Below are positions 48,413 through 62,803 of a stretch of DNA of 64,000 bases, in pieces. Position 1 is the stretch's first letter; the number at the start of each line of letters is the position of its first letter. The stretch comes from Portulaca oleracea (lineage: Eukaryota; Streptophyta; Magnoliopsida; Caryophyllales; Portulacaceae). The notes under the pieces are model-generated. The model was given only the letters and a program-made list of their open reading frames with translations. It was not told the origin of the DNA and ran no database searches. The DNA lies in assembly GCA_029582165.1 (NCBI GenBank), contig CM055885.1:13967729-14031728 (forward strand). Direction: 5' to 3'. A program made the translations under genes and the position numbers.

Positions 48413-48956
48413 TAAACAAAAAACAGGAATAAAAGAAAGAAAAGTTTCAAACTGAATTTAGGGTTTACGTAAAAAAAAAGAAGGGTTGGCGGTTTCCGGC
48501 GAGGCAGTGTTGACGGTGGCACGAGGGAAGGCAGTGGCGGGGTTGGTCGGCGGCGCAAGTCATCGATGGTCGTCGGAAAAGTGGTCGGTGGCACCTGGCG
48601 TTGGACAGCAGCAACCGTGGTTTCGAATCCCACCACCCTTCGATCTGGGCGTCGGCGGTGGACGGGCAGAGCGGTGGTGGTGGCGCGACGTCGTCTGGCG
48701 TCGAAGCGGCGACTTTTCCGGCAATGTTGCGACGGAGCAGATGCGGGGAAGAGCAAAAGAAAAGAGAACGATAGGGAGAAAGAGAGAAAGAGAGAGGGAG
48801 AGTGGCCGTCGGTTGGTGTTTGACGGTGGTTTGGGTGGTCGCCGTAGAGGCGCGCGGCCAGTGAGTGTGGACTACAGAGAGAAGGGAGAGAGAGAGGAGA
48901 AAGAGAGGGAGGCTAGGGTTAGGGTTTGATATTAGGGTTTTGAGAGGGAGAGGGGT

Positions 48957-48965
48957 TTTTATATT
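48957..48965 (-). promoter_or_regulatory. probable LTR promoter TATA box
   Basis: GATAATATAAAAACCCC on the minus strand, followed by a CT-rich CCCTCTCCCTCTC leader. This would make U3 only about 390 bp and R-U5 about 3 kb. The same motif lies at about 55681 and 62409. Confidence 0.5.
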
Positions 48966-49351
48966 ATCAATTAAAAAGCCCGACTAATACTACTTAATCC
49001 AAAACCAACCCAATTCGAATCAGATTTTCTTTTGGAAAAAATAATAATAACCATAATAATAGTAATAATAATAAAAACAATACTAATAATAATAAAATTA
49101 ATACTAAACACATCAAATAACATTCACATAATCATTCATATAACAAATTTTATTAAACACAATAATATTAATAGTAATACTAATAATACTAAAACCACGA
49201 AATTACCGATATACCCTTGTTAGTCCCTCAACGATCCTACGAGCTCAAGTGTTAGCAAAAAATAAATACAAACGAATAATAACAATTAACGAAGTCAAAC
49301 CTAATTGACTAACGACGTCACTCAACATCCTTGGATTTTTAGGGTTTTACA

Positions 49352-49470
49352 TCATTACCTCCTTAAAAGAAGTTTCGTCCTCGAAACTTAAACTTAAGCC
49401 TAATGGTTCGGCAATAATTCTAACGATTCCGTTCTTCCTAAAACTCGAGGTTTTACATCATTACCTCCTT
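49352..49470 (-). promoter_or_regulatory. duplicated polypurine tract / LTR border
   Basis: TCATTACCTCCTT preceded by TTTTACA (plus strand) occurs twice, at 49352-49364 and 49458-49470, 106 bases apart. The duplication includes GAAGTTTCGTCCTCGAAACT. It is present in all three units (56076 and 62804 regions). Confidence 0.75.
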
Positions 49471-52400
49471 AAAAGAAGTTTCGTCCTCGAAACTTGACGC
49501 ACCTTATGTGTTGAATAGGTGCTAATACTTCGACTTATTCTCCTCATCGACTTCTTAGATTGCTTCAGTTGGGGTATAGCTTTCCATCACACTTTTACTA
49601 GAGGGACGGTCTTTTCATGAAGCGGCTTCTCTCGATGTCTGGATCTCCTGCGCTGCTCCTCGTAGATCAAGTCCTCTTCGGCCTCCGAACTCTCATCGAG
49701 GTCTTGTTCTTGTGCCAGCCCTCCTTGGGGTTGTATTAGTACCCACCTCGGGTTTGCAAGTCTTTTAGAGGAGCTAGAGTCTCGTGCTCATAGCAAAGGT
49801 GGCGATATGGCATATACCATATGTTAAAACAAAATGCATGCACTTGCAACACATAACGAAACAAGGAGAAGAAACACATCCCATTCCCCAGAGGTATTGC
49901 TTATAGTCGTTCTCACAATGAGCGTCCTAGTAGACTCAACAACTTATAACCAAGTCTAAATCCAACTTTACCCTAATCTTCCCATTATCGATCTTCTAAA
50001 ATCATGAAATAAGATCTTAGAACACACCAAACTGATAATTACCAACACCCAAAATGTTATAAGATCCCAATAATCACCTCTCAAAACAAGTCTTTTGTAC
50101 ATGCTAGGGCAACATAAAATAACGATAGTTTTCAATAGTTTCCTTGATAACCCAAGTAAGACCAAATTGTCTAATTTTCCTCTAATGCAATTGTAAAATT
50201 TTCCTCCCTTCCAATGATAAGATCCACATTATGTCAATCACCACACGACTATTTAATAATATGTAACCATAGAACATAACTTCCTGGAGACACCCTTTTA
50301 TCCGTATGAAAGAGAAATTCCAGTTAATAATCTCAGATGTCAGATCACTAACCTGGCGCCTCAAATGACACATGAACCTTATGTTTTCATCTAATATAAA
50401 GACCAAAAGCTAAGATTGACACAACCCAAGACATGATTAACATGTAATTAATTTACCAAATCACCATTTAACTCCAAAACACTTAATTACCACGCGAATG
50501 AGACTTTTCACTTATCTTACATATGCCTAATAAGAACTAGCACTTGCCAATCATTACCCTCTCAATCTTCTCAAATGGAGTTTCGTCCCCGAAACTCAAA
50601 TTACCACCCAACACCTCAAATAAGAGTCATCCTTAGGCCCGGTGCTTCCTCAAAAGCATTAATTCAACCTCAATATATCCCAAAGTTAGATTATACCCAA
50701 TGACTTAAAGCTTTCATGTACTTAAGCCATCAAAATCATCACCACTTCTATTTTAGAACCACTAATAATGGTAATTATCAAATCTACCACGTGTTTCAAG
50801 CACAAAAAGTATAGGGACCTGTGTTAGACAATAACTTGCTTCGTACATCTCATCATTTATCTTCCATTAACGGTAATCTCCATAACCAATATAAGTAACC
50901 AGGCATGATCCAACACTTCACTTGGCTCCTCCAATATCTTAAGCACTATATACTCATTATGTCTAATTTCTTCCCTAATAGTTCTGGATAATAGACGTCA
51001 CCATCAACATAGATTGACAAATCAAAGAAAGAAATTGCTCTAATAAACATCACGATAATCAAGCGATTGATTGGATGGTACCAATAATTAATCAAATAAT
51101 ATTTCCACAGATTCATCAAATGTAAAATAGGTCATCCCAGAAAATATTCAGTCAAGCCAATCAAATGATATCCATACTGAACTTTAACCAGATGGGATTC
51201 AGACAGTATTGTGGGCATCAAATACCTGCAGCTTTCATCATGGGTTATACCCACTTCTCAGACGATCGACTCACTTCATGTACACAATCATAAATAAAAG
51301 GCTCGCAATAGGGAATAGACAATTACGTACATAGACTCACATGTTTGCATATATATGAATGACAGTAAGCATATATGAGACCATGAATCGTGAATATACA
51401 ACAGAAACTCACTCTGAACATTCAAGGAAAAAATATTAAAAACAAATAGTTACGGATCAAGTACATCTCCATCCTATAATGAATAAAAAAAAAACCCTTT
51501 CAAAGAATCACATGTCATTCTTAACGATCTAATCATCCAGACAACTTCCCAACTTGTAGATAACATAACAATAATTGCACCATTCCACTTCAATAACGGC
51601 GCACTCAACCATTACATAACTAGAAAAAAAACTTTTTTTTTCCTCTACACGTTTCCTCACATTCCTTGATTCATAACCTTAATACAACTTAAGATCTCTA
51701 TAATTACAATAACCTTGGAAGATCTTGCTTAGCTCAACATTACCTTAAGAGTATTCACTTATTCCAATACTCTAGGAACCAAAATTAAATTTAATACTTA
51801 GCTCGAAGTCTCATAATCGATATCCAAAAGTCTAGTTCAAACGTACGATCATTAACAAAATATTCATCTTAACTTTTATCTCAAAACTAAGTTCCTTTAT
51901 CCTTAAAAGTGGTCCTTGAAACTCAATACCCTGATTAAAACCAATCATAATCCCAATATTACTCTGAAACCCATCATCTGCTCTAAATACTACAAAGAAA
52001 CGATGTTCATTCAATCTTACAGGAAGTCTCCAACTTACCGTACCACCAAAAATCAAATTAACCACGAGATTAAGCACAAAACCTTCACTTCAGCTTTACC
52101 CCTCAACTCGAACTTTAACCAACACTTTCCTTACAAAGTTCCCTCTAACCCAAGACCTCGACTTAGAATGAATCGCGTTGAATCACAAACATAAGTTTAA
52201 CCCCAAAACCAAAAAAAATTGAAATCAAAGGCCAACTTCACATAGAAATTTTCAAGTATTCCACAGGTCCATAAGTTAAAGTACATTCCCAATCATCATA
52301 GTCCATACTCCAAAACCCAATAAATACAATTTGAAGCCTGAACTAAACCCAAAGTGCTTAATAGGGATACCCAAAAGATTCAATCGAACATAATATTCTC

Positions 52401-52633
52401 AAGTACTCAACATCATACTCCACAAAAAATATTAGCTTCTTGCATAACATCTCTTGGAACGGGAAAATAATAGATCGAAACAAAAGTTAAAAATAAAACA
52501 CATTAATAAAAACATGAAGAAACAATCAAGCCGATGCATCCCAACCCACACCTACACTCACACTCCGATATTAGCTTCCTAAGGTCTAACTAAACCTAAG
52601 AGACACTTAGGAGCTACTAGGTCGCAACCTAAA

Positions 52634-52645
52634 GCTCTGATACCA
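52634..52645 (-). other. primer binding site, unit 1
   Basis: TGGTATCAGAGC, complementary to the 3' end of plant initiator tRNA-Met, three bases from the LTR end. Confidence 0.9.
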
Positions 52646-52648
52646 TTC

Positions 52649-55100
52649 TGTAACGCCCCGGAAATTCAATTATAGAAAAAGTCAAAGTCAAACTAACGTT
52701 AACGGTAAAATTCAGCGGGAGTCTTTTTTTTTTCTTTATTTGGGCGTCACTGCCGTATCCCCGAAGGAATACAAGGCGAGAAGAAAACTACAACTGTCTG
52801 TCAACGACAAAACCAATTAACACCTCATACTTAGTAATAAACCTCAAAACTAACTTGAAGTTTCTCATAAAAGAAAAGCAACATACTTAACGACTCCTAA
52901 ACATGTCGTCCTCACTTCTAATTCCCGTCCCCGGCATATAGATCTTCACCTGAAAACAAAACATTTCAAAAATGAGGGGGAAATCTCAATAATGTCTACC
53001 CCTAACGTTAAAAACAAGTTAAGTTCATTTCAATTCATTTGAGGGAGAGGGAACAAGTCAAAACATTTCGCAAACCTTTAACCCTTAACTGTTTTCCTCA
53101 ACCCAACCAATTCATATTTTATTATGCGGGCGGGATACCACATCCCTTAGAGTAACATTCGCCTACCAAAGGCATCAAGATTTCGCCTACCACAGGCATT
53201 AAGAGGCCGCCTACCACAGGCATCAAAGTATTCGCCTACCACAGGCATCAAAAGAGTTCGCCTACCACATGCATCAAAGTATTCGCCTACCACAGGCATC
53301 AACGTATTCTATCCTATATCAGGGAAGAAGCCCTGATCTCCTGGTCTATAACCCGGCAGGATACCAAATCCTGATCTCCGGGTTATGCCCCGAAACCCGC
53401 TTAATGTTTCACTTTGAATTATTAGTATCTTATGCAAAAGTCAGCTCACAACTCTCAAGTCAAACCCAACCCAGGTTATCAAAACCAATAATAAAACCGC
53501 GCATAAAAGACCATCTCAATTCTCAATTCATAAATCAATAATTACAAACAAATATAAAAAAAACAGATGATCACATTTCCAGATAAAGTCCCCTTTCGGG
53601 ATGTAATTCTCAAAACAGATTAGAAAACATTAAAACACATTTAAAGAGCATCCCAGTGGGGATTAGAGCATAGACATTACCTGGTTAACTTCACTTCACA
53701 GCAAAACGAACACACTTGAGCTCACTAACGACGCGAATTAGCTCGGGCCTAAAATAGAATAATTATTCTAATCAAAACGCGCCCTTCGAAGTTAGTATTA
53801 ACTACCTTCTAACTAAACCTCCCCTAGGAACCATATAGGTTCCTATCAATCATGAATTTACACTTTAAATTACCTAACACATTCCAAGTAATCGCATAAT
53901 AGCACCAAATAAGCCTTTTCAATCAACAACACATTTATTAACAATTTCACATAACAAGACAGACATAAAGATCCACACAAAAAGGGTCGTAACTTGACTT
54001 CTCGACATCCTATGGGTCTGGTGTTGGACTTTTCGGAAACCTAGGGATGTCTCTAAAACTCTTAAGTTGAACTCGAGACCCAGCACATGCTTTAAGATCC
54101 TCGAAAACCATCATCTTTCCAAACTGTCTAGGTCTGACCTAGGTCTGGTAATCAGGGTATAACTCGACTTATAAAATTTCAAAGTCCGGTCCGTAAAATT
54201 CCTATGAAAGCTAAAATCTAAGGGAAACTCCAGTCCAAAGGGTTTGATCAAAAGACAACTACACTAATCGTGGTGACCCGATCTTTAGACCCCATCAAAA
54301 CTGTCCCGTTACCGGTTTCCATTTAATTTGCAAATTCGGTTCTAACTTCCACCAATTCGATCCCGGGGTCCTAATTTGGGCTTAAAACAGTAACTAAAGT
54401 CCAAAGTAATTAACCTAATCCAACTAAGGTCCAAACATCAAACCTCCTATCATCAAAACCAAAATGTAAAACATGAAATCAACTTTAATATTTCTACTAA
54501 CCCTAAAAGCATGCATGAAATATTAACACTAACCTAAACATGAATTTCTTAACCAATAAACAAGAAAGAACTTAAAGAACATGTGAATAACTATAAAGAA
54601 CATATAAACATTTAAATTACTAATCAAGAATCCCAACAACCAATTGCTTTAAACAAGATTAAATCAAGAATCATAAATTAATTAAACTAATAAGCAAGAA
54701 TTTGTACTTTACTAATTTAATCGTTCTAAACTTATTGAGCAAGATTACACATGATATTAAACACCTAAAAGAATTAACAAGAACGTATGACTACTTACTA
54801 ACAAACAAGAATTACTCTAGATAATTAAACGTTTTAATTCGTGCATACAATAATAGTGTTATCTAAAACCCTAACATGATTCACAAGAAAAACAAAAGTA
54901 CATCCTACAATCGAATAATAATAATTTCACTACAACTAACCCTAATACACCAAATTACAACATAAAGATTACACATAATACTTTAGACAAATTTACAAGC
55001 AAATATTACAACCAAAAACAAATTTAATTACAAATAACAACTAAATAGTTTACACCCTTAATTACCCAAATTACAAGATTTAGTAAAAGAAATAATAATA

Positions 55101-55140
<40 letters not shown>

Positions 55141-56075
55141 TAAACAAAAAACAGGAATAAAAGAAAGAAAAGTTTCAAACTGAATTTAGGGTTTACGTAA
55201 AAAGAAGAAGGGTTCCGGCGGCGATGTTAATGGCACGAGGGAAGGCAGTGGCGGGGTTGGTCGGCGGCGCAAGTCATCGATGGTCGTCGGAAAAGTGGTC
55301 GGTGGCACCTGGCGTTGGACAGCAGCAACCGTGGTTTCGAATCCCACCACCCTTCGATCTGGGCGTCGGCGGTGGACGGGCAGAGCGGTGGTGGTGGCGC
55401 GACGTCGTCTGGCGTCGGGGGCGGCGACTTTCCGGCAATGTTGCGACGGAGCAGATGCGGGGAAGAGAAAAAGAAAAGAGAACGATAGGGGGAGAGAGAG
55501 AAAGAGAGAGGGAGGGTGGTCGTCGGTTGGTGTTTGACGGTGGTCTGGGTGGTCGCCGGCGTAGGGCGGCGCGACGGCTAGGTGTGGACGGCAGAGAGAG
55601 AAGGGAGAGAGAGGTGGGAGAAAGAGAGGGAGGCTAGGGTTAGGGTTTGATATTAGGGTTTTGAGAGGGAGAGGGGTTTTTATATTATCAATTAAAAAGC
55701 CCGACTAATACTACTTAATCCAAAACCAACCCAATTCGAATCAGATTTTCTTTTGGAAAAAATAATAATAACCATAATAATAGTAATAATAATAAAAACA
55801 ATACTAATAATAATAAAATTAATACTAAACACATCAAATAACATTCACATAATCATTCATATAACAAATTTTATTAAACACAATAATATTAATAGTAATA
55901 CTAATAATACTAAAACCACGAAATTACCGATATACCCTTGTTAGTCCCTCAACGATCCTACGAGCTCAAGTGTTAGCAAAAAATAAATACAAACGAATAA
56001 TAACAATTAACGAAGTCAAACCTAATTGACTAACGACGTCACAGTCAACATCCTTGGATTTTTCGGGGTTTTACA
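52649..56075 (-). repeat. LARD LTR 2 (3427 bp)
   Basis: Shared between two units. Differs from LTR 1 and 3 by a deletion near 55210-55240 and by scattered small indels. Confidence 0.85.
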
Positions 56076-59000
56076 TCATTACCTCCTTAAAAGAAGTTTC
56101 GTCCTCGAAACTTAAACTTAAGCCTAATGGTTCGGCAATAATTCTAACGATTCCGTTCTTCCTAAAACTCGAGGTTTTACATCATTACCTCCTTAAAAGA
56201 AGTTTCGTCCTCGAAACTTGACGCACCTTATGTGTTGAATAGGTGCTAATACTTCGACTTATTCTCCTCATCGACTTCTTAGATTGCTTGATTGGGTATA
56301 TAGCTTTCCATCACACTTTTACTAGAGGGACGGTCTTTTCATGAAGCGGCTTCTCTCGATGTCTGGGATCTCTGTTTGCTCCTCGTAGATCAAGTCCTCT
56401 TTCGGCCTCCGAACTCTCATCGAGGTCTTGTTCTTGTGCCAGCCCTCCTTGGGGTTGTATTCGTACCCACCTCGGGTTTGCAAGTCTTTTAGAGGAGCTA
56501 GAGTCGTGCTCATAGCAAAGGTGGCGATATGGCATATACCATATGTTAAAACAAAATGCATGCACTTGCAACACATAACGAAACAAGGAGAAGAAACACA
56601 TCCCATTCCCCAAAGGTATTGCTTATAGTCGTTCTCACAATGAACGTCCCTAGTAGACTCAACAACTTATAACCAAGTCTAAATCCAACTTTACCCTAAT
56701 CTTCCCATTATCGATCTTCTAAAATCATGAAATAAGATCTTAGAACACACCAAACTGATAATTACCAACACCCAAAATGTTATAAGATCCCAATAATCAC
56801 CTCTCAAAACAAGTCTTTTGCTTCTGTGCTAGGGCAACATAAAATAACGATAGTTTTCAATAGTTTCCCTTGATAACCCAAGTAAGACCAAATTGTCTAA
56901 TTTTCCTCTAATGCAATTGTAAAATTTTCCTCCCTTCCAATGATAAGATCCACATTATGTCAATCACCACAAGACTATTTAATAATATGTAACCATACAA
57001 CATAACTTCCTTGAGACAACCTTTTATCCGTATGAGAAAGAGAAATTCCAGTTAATAATCTCAGATGTCAGATCACTAACCTGGCGCCTCAAATGACACA
57101 TGAACCTTATGTTTTCATCTAATATAAAGACCAAAAGCTAAGATTGACACAACCCAAGACATGATTAACACTGTAATTAATTTACCAAATCACCATTTAA
57201 CTCCAAAACACTTAATTACCACGCCAAATGAGACTTTTCACTTATCTTACATATGCCTAATAAGAACTAGCACTTGCCAATCATTACCCTCTCAATCTTC
57301 TCAAATGGAGTTTCGTCCCCGAAACTCAAATTACCACCCAACACCTCAAATAAGAGTCATCCTTAGGCCCGGTGCTTCCTCAAAAGCATTAATTCAACCT
57401 CAATATATCCCAAAGTTAGATTATACCCAACTGCAACTTAAAGCTTTCATGTACTTAAGCCATCAAAATCATCACCACTTCTATTTTAGAACCACTAATA
57501 ATGGTAATTATCAAATCTACCACGTGTTTCAAGCACAAAAAGTATAGGGACCTGTGTTAGACAATAACTTGCTTCGTACATCTCATCATTTATCTTCCAT
57601 TAACGGTAATCTCCATAACCAATATAAGTAACCAGGCATGATCCAACACTTCACTTGGCTCCTCCAATATCTTAAGCACTATATACTCATTATGTCTAAT
57701 TTCTTCCCTAATAGTTCTGGATAATAGACGTCACCATCAACATAGATTGACAAATCAAAGAAAGAAATTGCTCTAATAAACATGCGATAATCAAACGATT
57801 CAGTTGGATGGTACCCAACAGAATTAATCAAATAATATTTCCACAGATTCATCAAATGTAAAATAGGTCATCCCAGAAAATATTCAGTCAAGCCAATCAA
57901 ATGATATCCATACTGAACTTTAACCAGATGGGATTCAGACAGTATTGTGGGCATCAAATACCTGCAGCTTTCATCATGGGTTATACCCACTTCTCAGACG
58001 ATCGACTCACTTCATGTACACAATCATAAATAAAAGGCTCGCAATAGGGAATAGACAATTACGTACATAGACTCACATGTTTGCATATATATGAATGACA
58101 GTAAGCATATATGAGACCATGAATCGTGAATATACAACAGAAACTCACTCTGAACATTCAAGGAAAAAATATTAAAAACAAATAGTTACGGATCAAGTAC
58201 ATCTCCATCCTATAATGAATAAAAAAAAACCCTTTCAAAGTATCACATGTCATTCTTAACGATCTAATCATCCAGACAACTTCCCAACTTGTAGATAACA
58301 TAACAATAATTGCACCATTCCACTTCAATAACGGCGCACTCAACCATTACATAACTAGAAAAAAAACTTTTTTTTTCCTCCACACGTTTCCTCACATTCC
58401 TTGATTCATAACCTTAATACAACTTAAGATCTCTATAATTACAATAACCTTGGAAGATCTTGCTTAGCTCAACATTACCTTAAGAGTATTCACTTATTCC
58501 AATACTCTAGGAACCAAAATTAAATTTAATACTTAGCTCGAAGTCTCATAATCGATATCCAAAAGTCTAGTTCAAACGTACGATCATTAACAAAATATTC
58601 ATCTTAACTTTTATCTCAAAACTAAGTTCCTTTATCCTTAAAAGTGGTCCTTGAAACTCAATACCCTGATTAAAACCAATCATAATCCCAATATTACTCT
58701 AAAACCCATCATCTGCTCTAAATACTACAAAGAAACGATGTTCATTCAATCTTACAGGAAGTCTCCAACTTACCGTACCACCAAAAATCAAATTAACCAC
58801 GAGATTAAGCACAAAACCTTCACTTCAGCTTTACCCCTCAACTCGAACTTTAACCAACACTTTCCTTACAAAGTTCCCTCTAACCCAAGACCTCGACTTA
58901 GAATGAATCGCGTTGAATCACAAACATAAGTTTAACCCCAAAACCAAAAAAAATTGAAATCAAAGGCCAACTTCACATAGAAATTTTCAAGTATTCCACA

Positions 59001-59383
59001 GGTCCATAAGTTAAAGTACATTCCCAATCATCATAGTCCATACTCCAAAACCCAATAAATACAATTTGAAGCCTGAACTAAACCCAAAGTGCTTAATAGG
59101 GATACCCAAAAGATTCAATCGAACATAATATTCTCAAGTACTCAACATCATACTCCACAAAAAATATTAGCTTCTTGCATAACATCTCTTGGAACGGGAA
59201 AATAATAGATCGAAACAAAAGTTAAAAATAAAACACATTAATAAAAACATGAAGAAACAATCAAGCCGATGCATCCCAACCCACACCTACACTCACACTC
59301 CGATATTAGCTTCCTAAGGTCTAACTAAACCTAAGAGACACTTAGGAGCTACTAGGTCGCAACCTAAAGCTCTGATACCATTC
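56076..59383 (-). other. LARD internal domain 2, non-coding
   Basis: About 3.31 kb, near-identical to internal domain 1. The longest minus-strand frame (56311-56613, 100 codons, MGNGMCFFSLFRYV start) is the best-preserved version of the possible relic ORF; no domain recognised. Confidence 0.75.
59369..59380 (-). other. primer binding site, unit 2
   Basis: Identical to the unit 1 site. Confidence 0.9.
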
Positions 59384-61812
59384 TGTAACGCCCCGAAAAT
59401 TCAATTATAGAAAAGTCAAAGTCAAACTAACGTTAACGATAAAATTCAGCGGGAGTCTTTTTTTTTCTTTATTTGGGCGTCACTGCCGTATCCCCGAAGG
59501 AATACAAGGCGAGAAGGAAACTACAACTGTCTGTCAACGACAAAACCAACTAACAGCTCATACTTAGTAATAAACCTCAAAACTAACTTGAAGTTTCTCA
59601 TAAAAGAAAAGCAACATATTTAACGACTCCTAAACATGTCGTCCTCACTTCTAATTCTCGTCCCCAGCATATAGATCTTCACCTGAAAACAAAACATTTC
59701 AAAAATGAGGGGGAAATCTCAATAATGTCTACCCCTAACGTTAAAAACAAGTTAAGTTCATTTCAATTCATTTGAGGAGAGAACAAGTCAAAACATTTAT
59801 GAACCTTTAACCCTTAACTGCTTTCCTCAACCCAACCAATTCATATTTTATTATGCGGCGGGATACCACATCCCTTAGAGTAACATTCGCCTACCAAAGG
59901 CATCAAGATTTCGCCTACCACAGGCATTAAGAGGCCGCTACCACGAGCATCAAAGTATTCGCCTACCACAGACATCAAAAGAGTTCGCCTGCCACATGCA
60001 TCAAAGTATTCGCCTACCACAGGCATCAAAGTATTCAATCCTATATCGGGAAGAAGCCACGATCTCTGATCTATAACGGCGGGATACCAAATCGATCTCG
60101 GGTTATGCCCTCAAGCGCTTAATGTTTCACTTTGAATTATTAGTATCTTATGCAAAAGTCAGCTCACAACTCTCAAGTCAAACCCAACCCAGGTTATCAA
60201 AACCAATAATAAAACCGCGCATAAAAGACCATCTCGGTTCTCAATTCATAAATCAATAATTACAAACAAATATAAAAAAGCAGATGATCACATTTCGGAT
60301 AAAGTCCCTTTCGAGATGTAATTCTCAAAGCAGTTAGAAAACATTAAAACACATTTAAAGAGCATCCCGGTGGGGATTAGAGCATAGACATTACCGGTTA
60401 ACTTCACTTCACAAAGAAACGAACACACTTGAGCTCACTAACGACGCGAATTAGCTCGGGCCTAAAATAGAATAATTATTCTAATCAAAACGCGCCCTTC
60501 GAAGTTAGTATTAACTACCTTCTAACTAAACCTCCCCTAGGAACCATATAGGTTCCTATCAATCATGAATTTACACTTTAAATTACCTAACACATTCCAA
60601 GTAATCGCATAATAGCACCAAATAAGCCTTTTCAATCAACAACACATTTATTAACAATTTCACATAACAAGACAGATTCAAGATCCACACAAAAAGGGTC
60701 GTAACTTGACTTCTCGACATCCTATGGGTCTGGTGTTGGACTTTTCGGAAACCTAGGGATGTCTCTAAAACTCTTAAGTTGAACTCGAGACCCAGCACAT
60801 GCTTTAAGATCCTCGAAAACCATCATCTTTCCAAACTGTCTAGGTCTGACCTAGGTCTGGTAATCAGGGTATAACTCGACTTATAAAATTTCAAAGTCCG
60901 GTCCGTAAAATTCCTATGAAAGCTAAAATCTAAGGGAAACTCCAGTCCAAAGGGTTTGATCAAAAGACAACTACACTAATCGTGGTGACCCGATCTTTAG
61001 ACCCCATCAAAACTGTCCCGTTACCGGTTTCCATTTAATTTGCAAATTCGGTTCTAACTTCCACCAATTCGATCCCGGGGTCCTAATTTGGGCTTAAAAC
61101 AGTAACTAAAGTCCAAAGTAATTAACCTAATCCAACTAAGGTCCAAACATCAAACCTCCTATCATCAAAACCAAAATGTAAAACATGAAATCAACTTTAA
61201 TATTTCTACTAACCCTAAAAGCATGCATGAAATATTAACACTAACCTAAACATGAATTTCTTAACCAATAAACAAGAAAGAACTTAAAGAACATGTGAAT
61301 AACTATAAAGAACATATAAACATTTAAATTACTAATCAAGAATCCCAACAACCAATTGCTTTAAACAAGATTAAATCAAGAATCATAAATTAATTAAACT
61401 AATAAGCAAGAATTTGTACTTTACTAATTTAATCGTTCTAAACTTATTGAGCAAGATTACACATGATATTAAACACCTAAAAGAATTAACAAGAACGTAT
61501 GACTACTTACTAACAAACAAGAATTACTCTAGATAATTAAACGTTTTAATTCGTGCATACAATAATAGTGTTATCTAAAACCCTAACATGATTCACAAGA
61601 AAAACAAAAGTACATCCTACAATCGAATAATAATAATTTCACTACAACTAACCCTAATACACCAAATTACAACATAAAGATTACACATAATACTTTAGAC
61701 AAATTTACAAGCAAATATTACAACCAAAAACAAATTTAATTACAAATAACAACTAAATAGTTTACACCCTTAATTACCCAAATTACAAGATTTAGTAAAA
61801 GAAATAATAATA

Positions 61813-61856
<44 letters not shown>

Positions 61857-62803
61857 CAAAAAACAGGAATAAAAGAAAGAAAAGTTTCAAACTGAATTTA
61901 GGGTTTACGTAAAAAAAAAGAAGGGTTGGCGGTTTCCGGCGAGGCAGTGTTGACGGTGGCACGAGGGAAGGCAGTGGCGGGGTTGGTCGGCGGCGCAAGT
62001 CATCGATGGTCGTCGGAAAAGTGGTCGGTGGCACCTGGCGTTGGACAGCAGCAACCGTGGTTTCGAATCCCACCACCCTTCGATCTGGGCGTCGGCGGTG
62101 GACGGGCAGAGCGGTGGTGGTGGCGCGACGTCGTCTGGCGTCGGGGGCGGCGACTTTCCGGCAATGTTGCGACGGAGCAGATGCGGGGAAGAGCAAAAGA
62201 AAAGAGAACGATAGGGAGAAAGAGAGAAAGAGAGAGGGAGAGTGGCCGTCGGTTGGTGTTTGACGGTGGTTTGGGTGGTCGCCGGCGTAGGGCGGCGCGA
62301 CGGCTGGGTGTGGACGGCAGAGAGAGAAGGGAGAGAGAGAGGTGGGAGAAAGAGAGGGAGGCTAGGGTTAGGGTTTGATATTAGGGTTTTGAGAGGGAGA
62401 GGGGTTTTTATATTATCAATTAAAAAGCCCGACTAATACTACTTAATCCAAAACCAACCCAATTCGAATCAGATTTTCTTTTGGAAAAAATAATAATAAC
62501 CATAATAATAGTAATAATAATAAAAACAATACTAATAATAATAAAATTAATACTAAACACATCAAATAACATTCACATAATCATTCATATAACAAATTTT
62601 ATTAAACACAATAATATTAATAGTAATACTAATAATACTAAAACCACGAAATTACCGATATACCCTTGTTAGTCCCTCAACGATCCTACGAGCTCAAGTG
62701 TTAGCAAAAAATAAATACAAACGAATAATAACAATTAACGAAGTCAAACCTAATTGACTAACGACGTCACAGTCAACATCCTTGGATTTTTCGGGGTTTT
62801 ACA
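59384..62803 (-). repeat. LARD LTR 3 (3420 bp)
   Basis: Same family; the interval 59770-60310 carries an unusual cluster of single-base and short deletions in C/G runs relative to LTR 1 and 2. Confidence 0.85.

Larger units (their letters stand above)
45936..49351 (-). repeat. LARD LTR 1 (3416 bp)
   Basis: Terminal LTR of the array on this side. Contains a minisatellite at 46444-46603, an (AAT)n run at 48362-48411 and a G/GA-rich leader-like stretch (48480-48930). Confidence 0.85.
49352..52648 (-). other. LARD internal domain 1, non-coding
   Basis: Begins (minus strand) with PBS TGGTATCAGAGC at 52645-52634 and ends at the PPT. A frame near the PPT end (about 49690-49900, better preserved at 56311-56613) reads words such as RGGYEYNPKEGWHKNK in one frame, but indels break it differently in each copy. 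SFRGRNFF-like residues before the PPT resemble the end of gypsy pol. Confidence 0.75.

Noticed and set aside
48486..48929. Long frames on both strands in the GC-rich part of LTR 1 (also 55224-55637 and 61926-62378)
   Set aside because: They arise from a low-complexity G/GA-rich leader, change frame between copies, end in microsatellite-coded runs and show no domain.
51832..52194. Short frames in the LARD internal domain (repeated at 58651-58929)
   Set aside because: Conserved only because the units are near-identical; no gag, pol or other domain in either strand.
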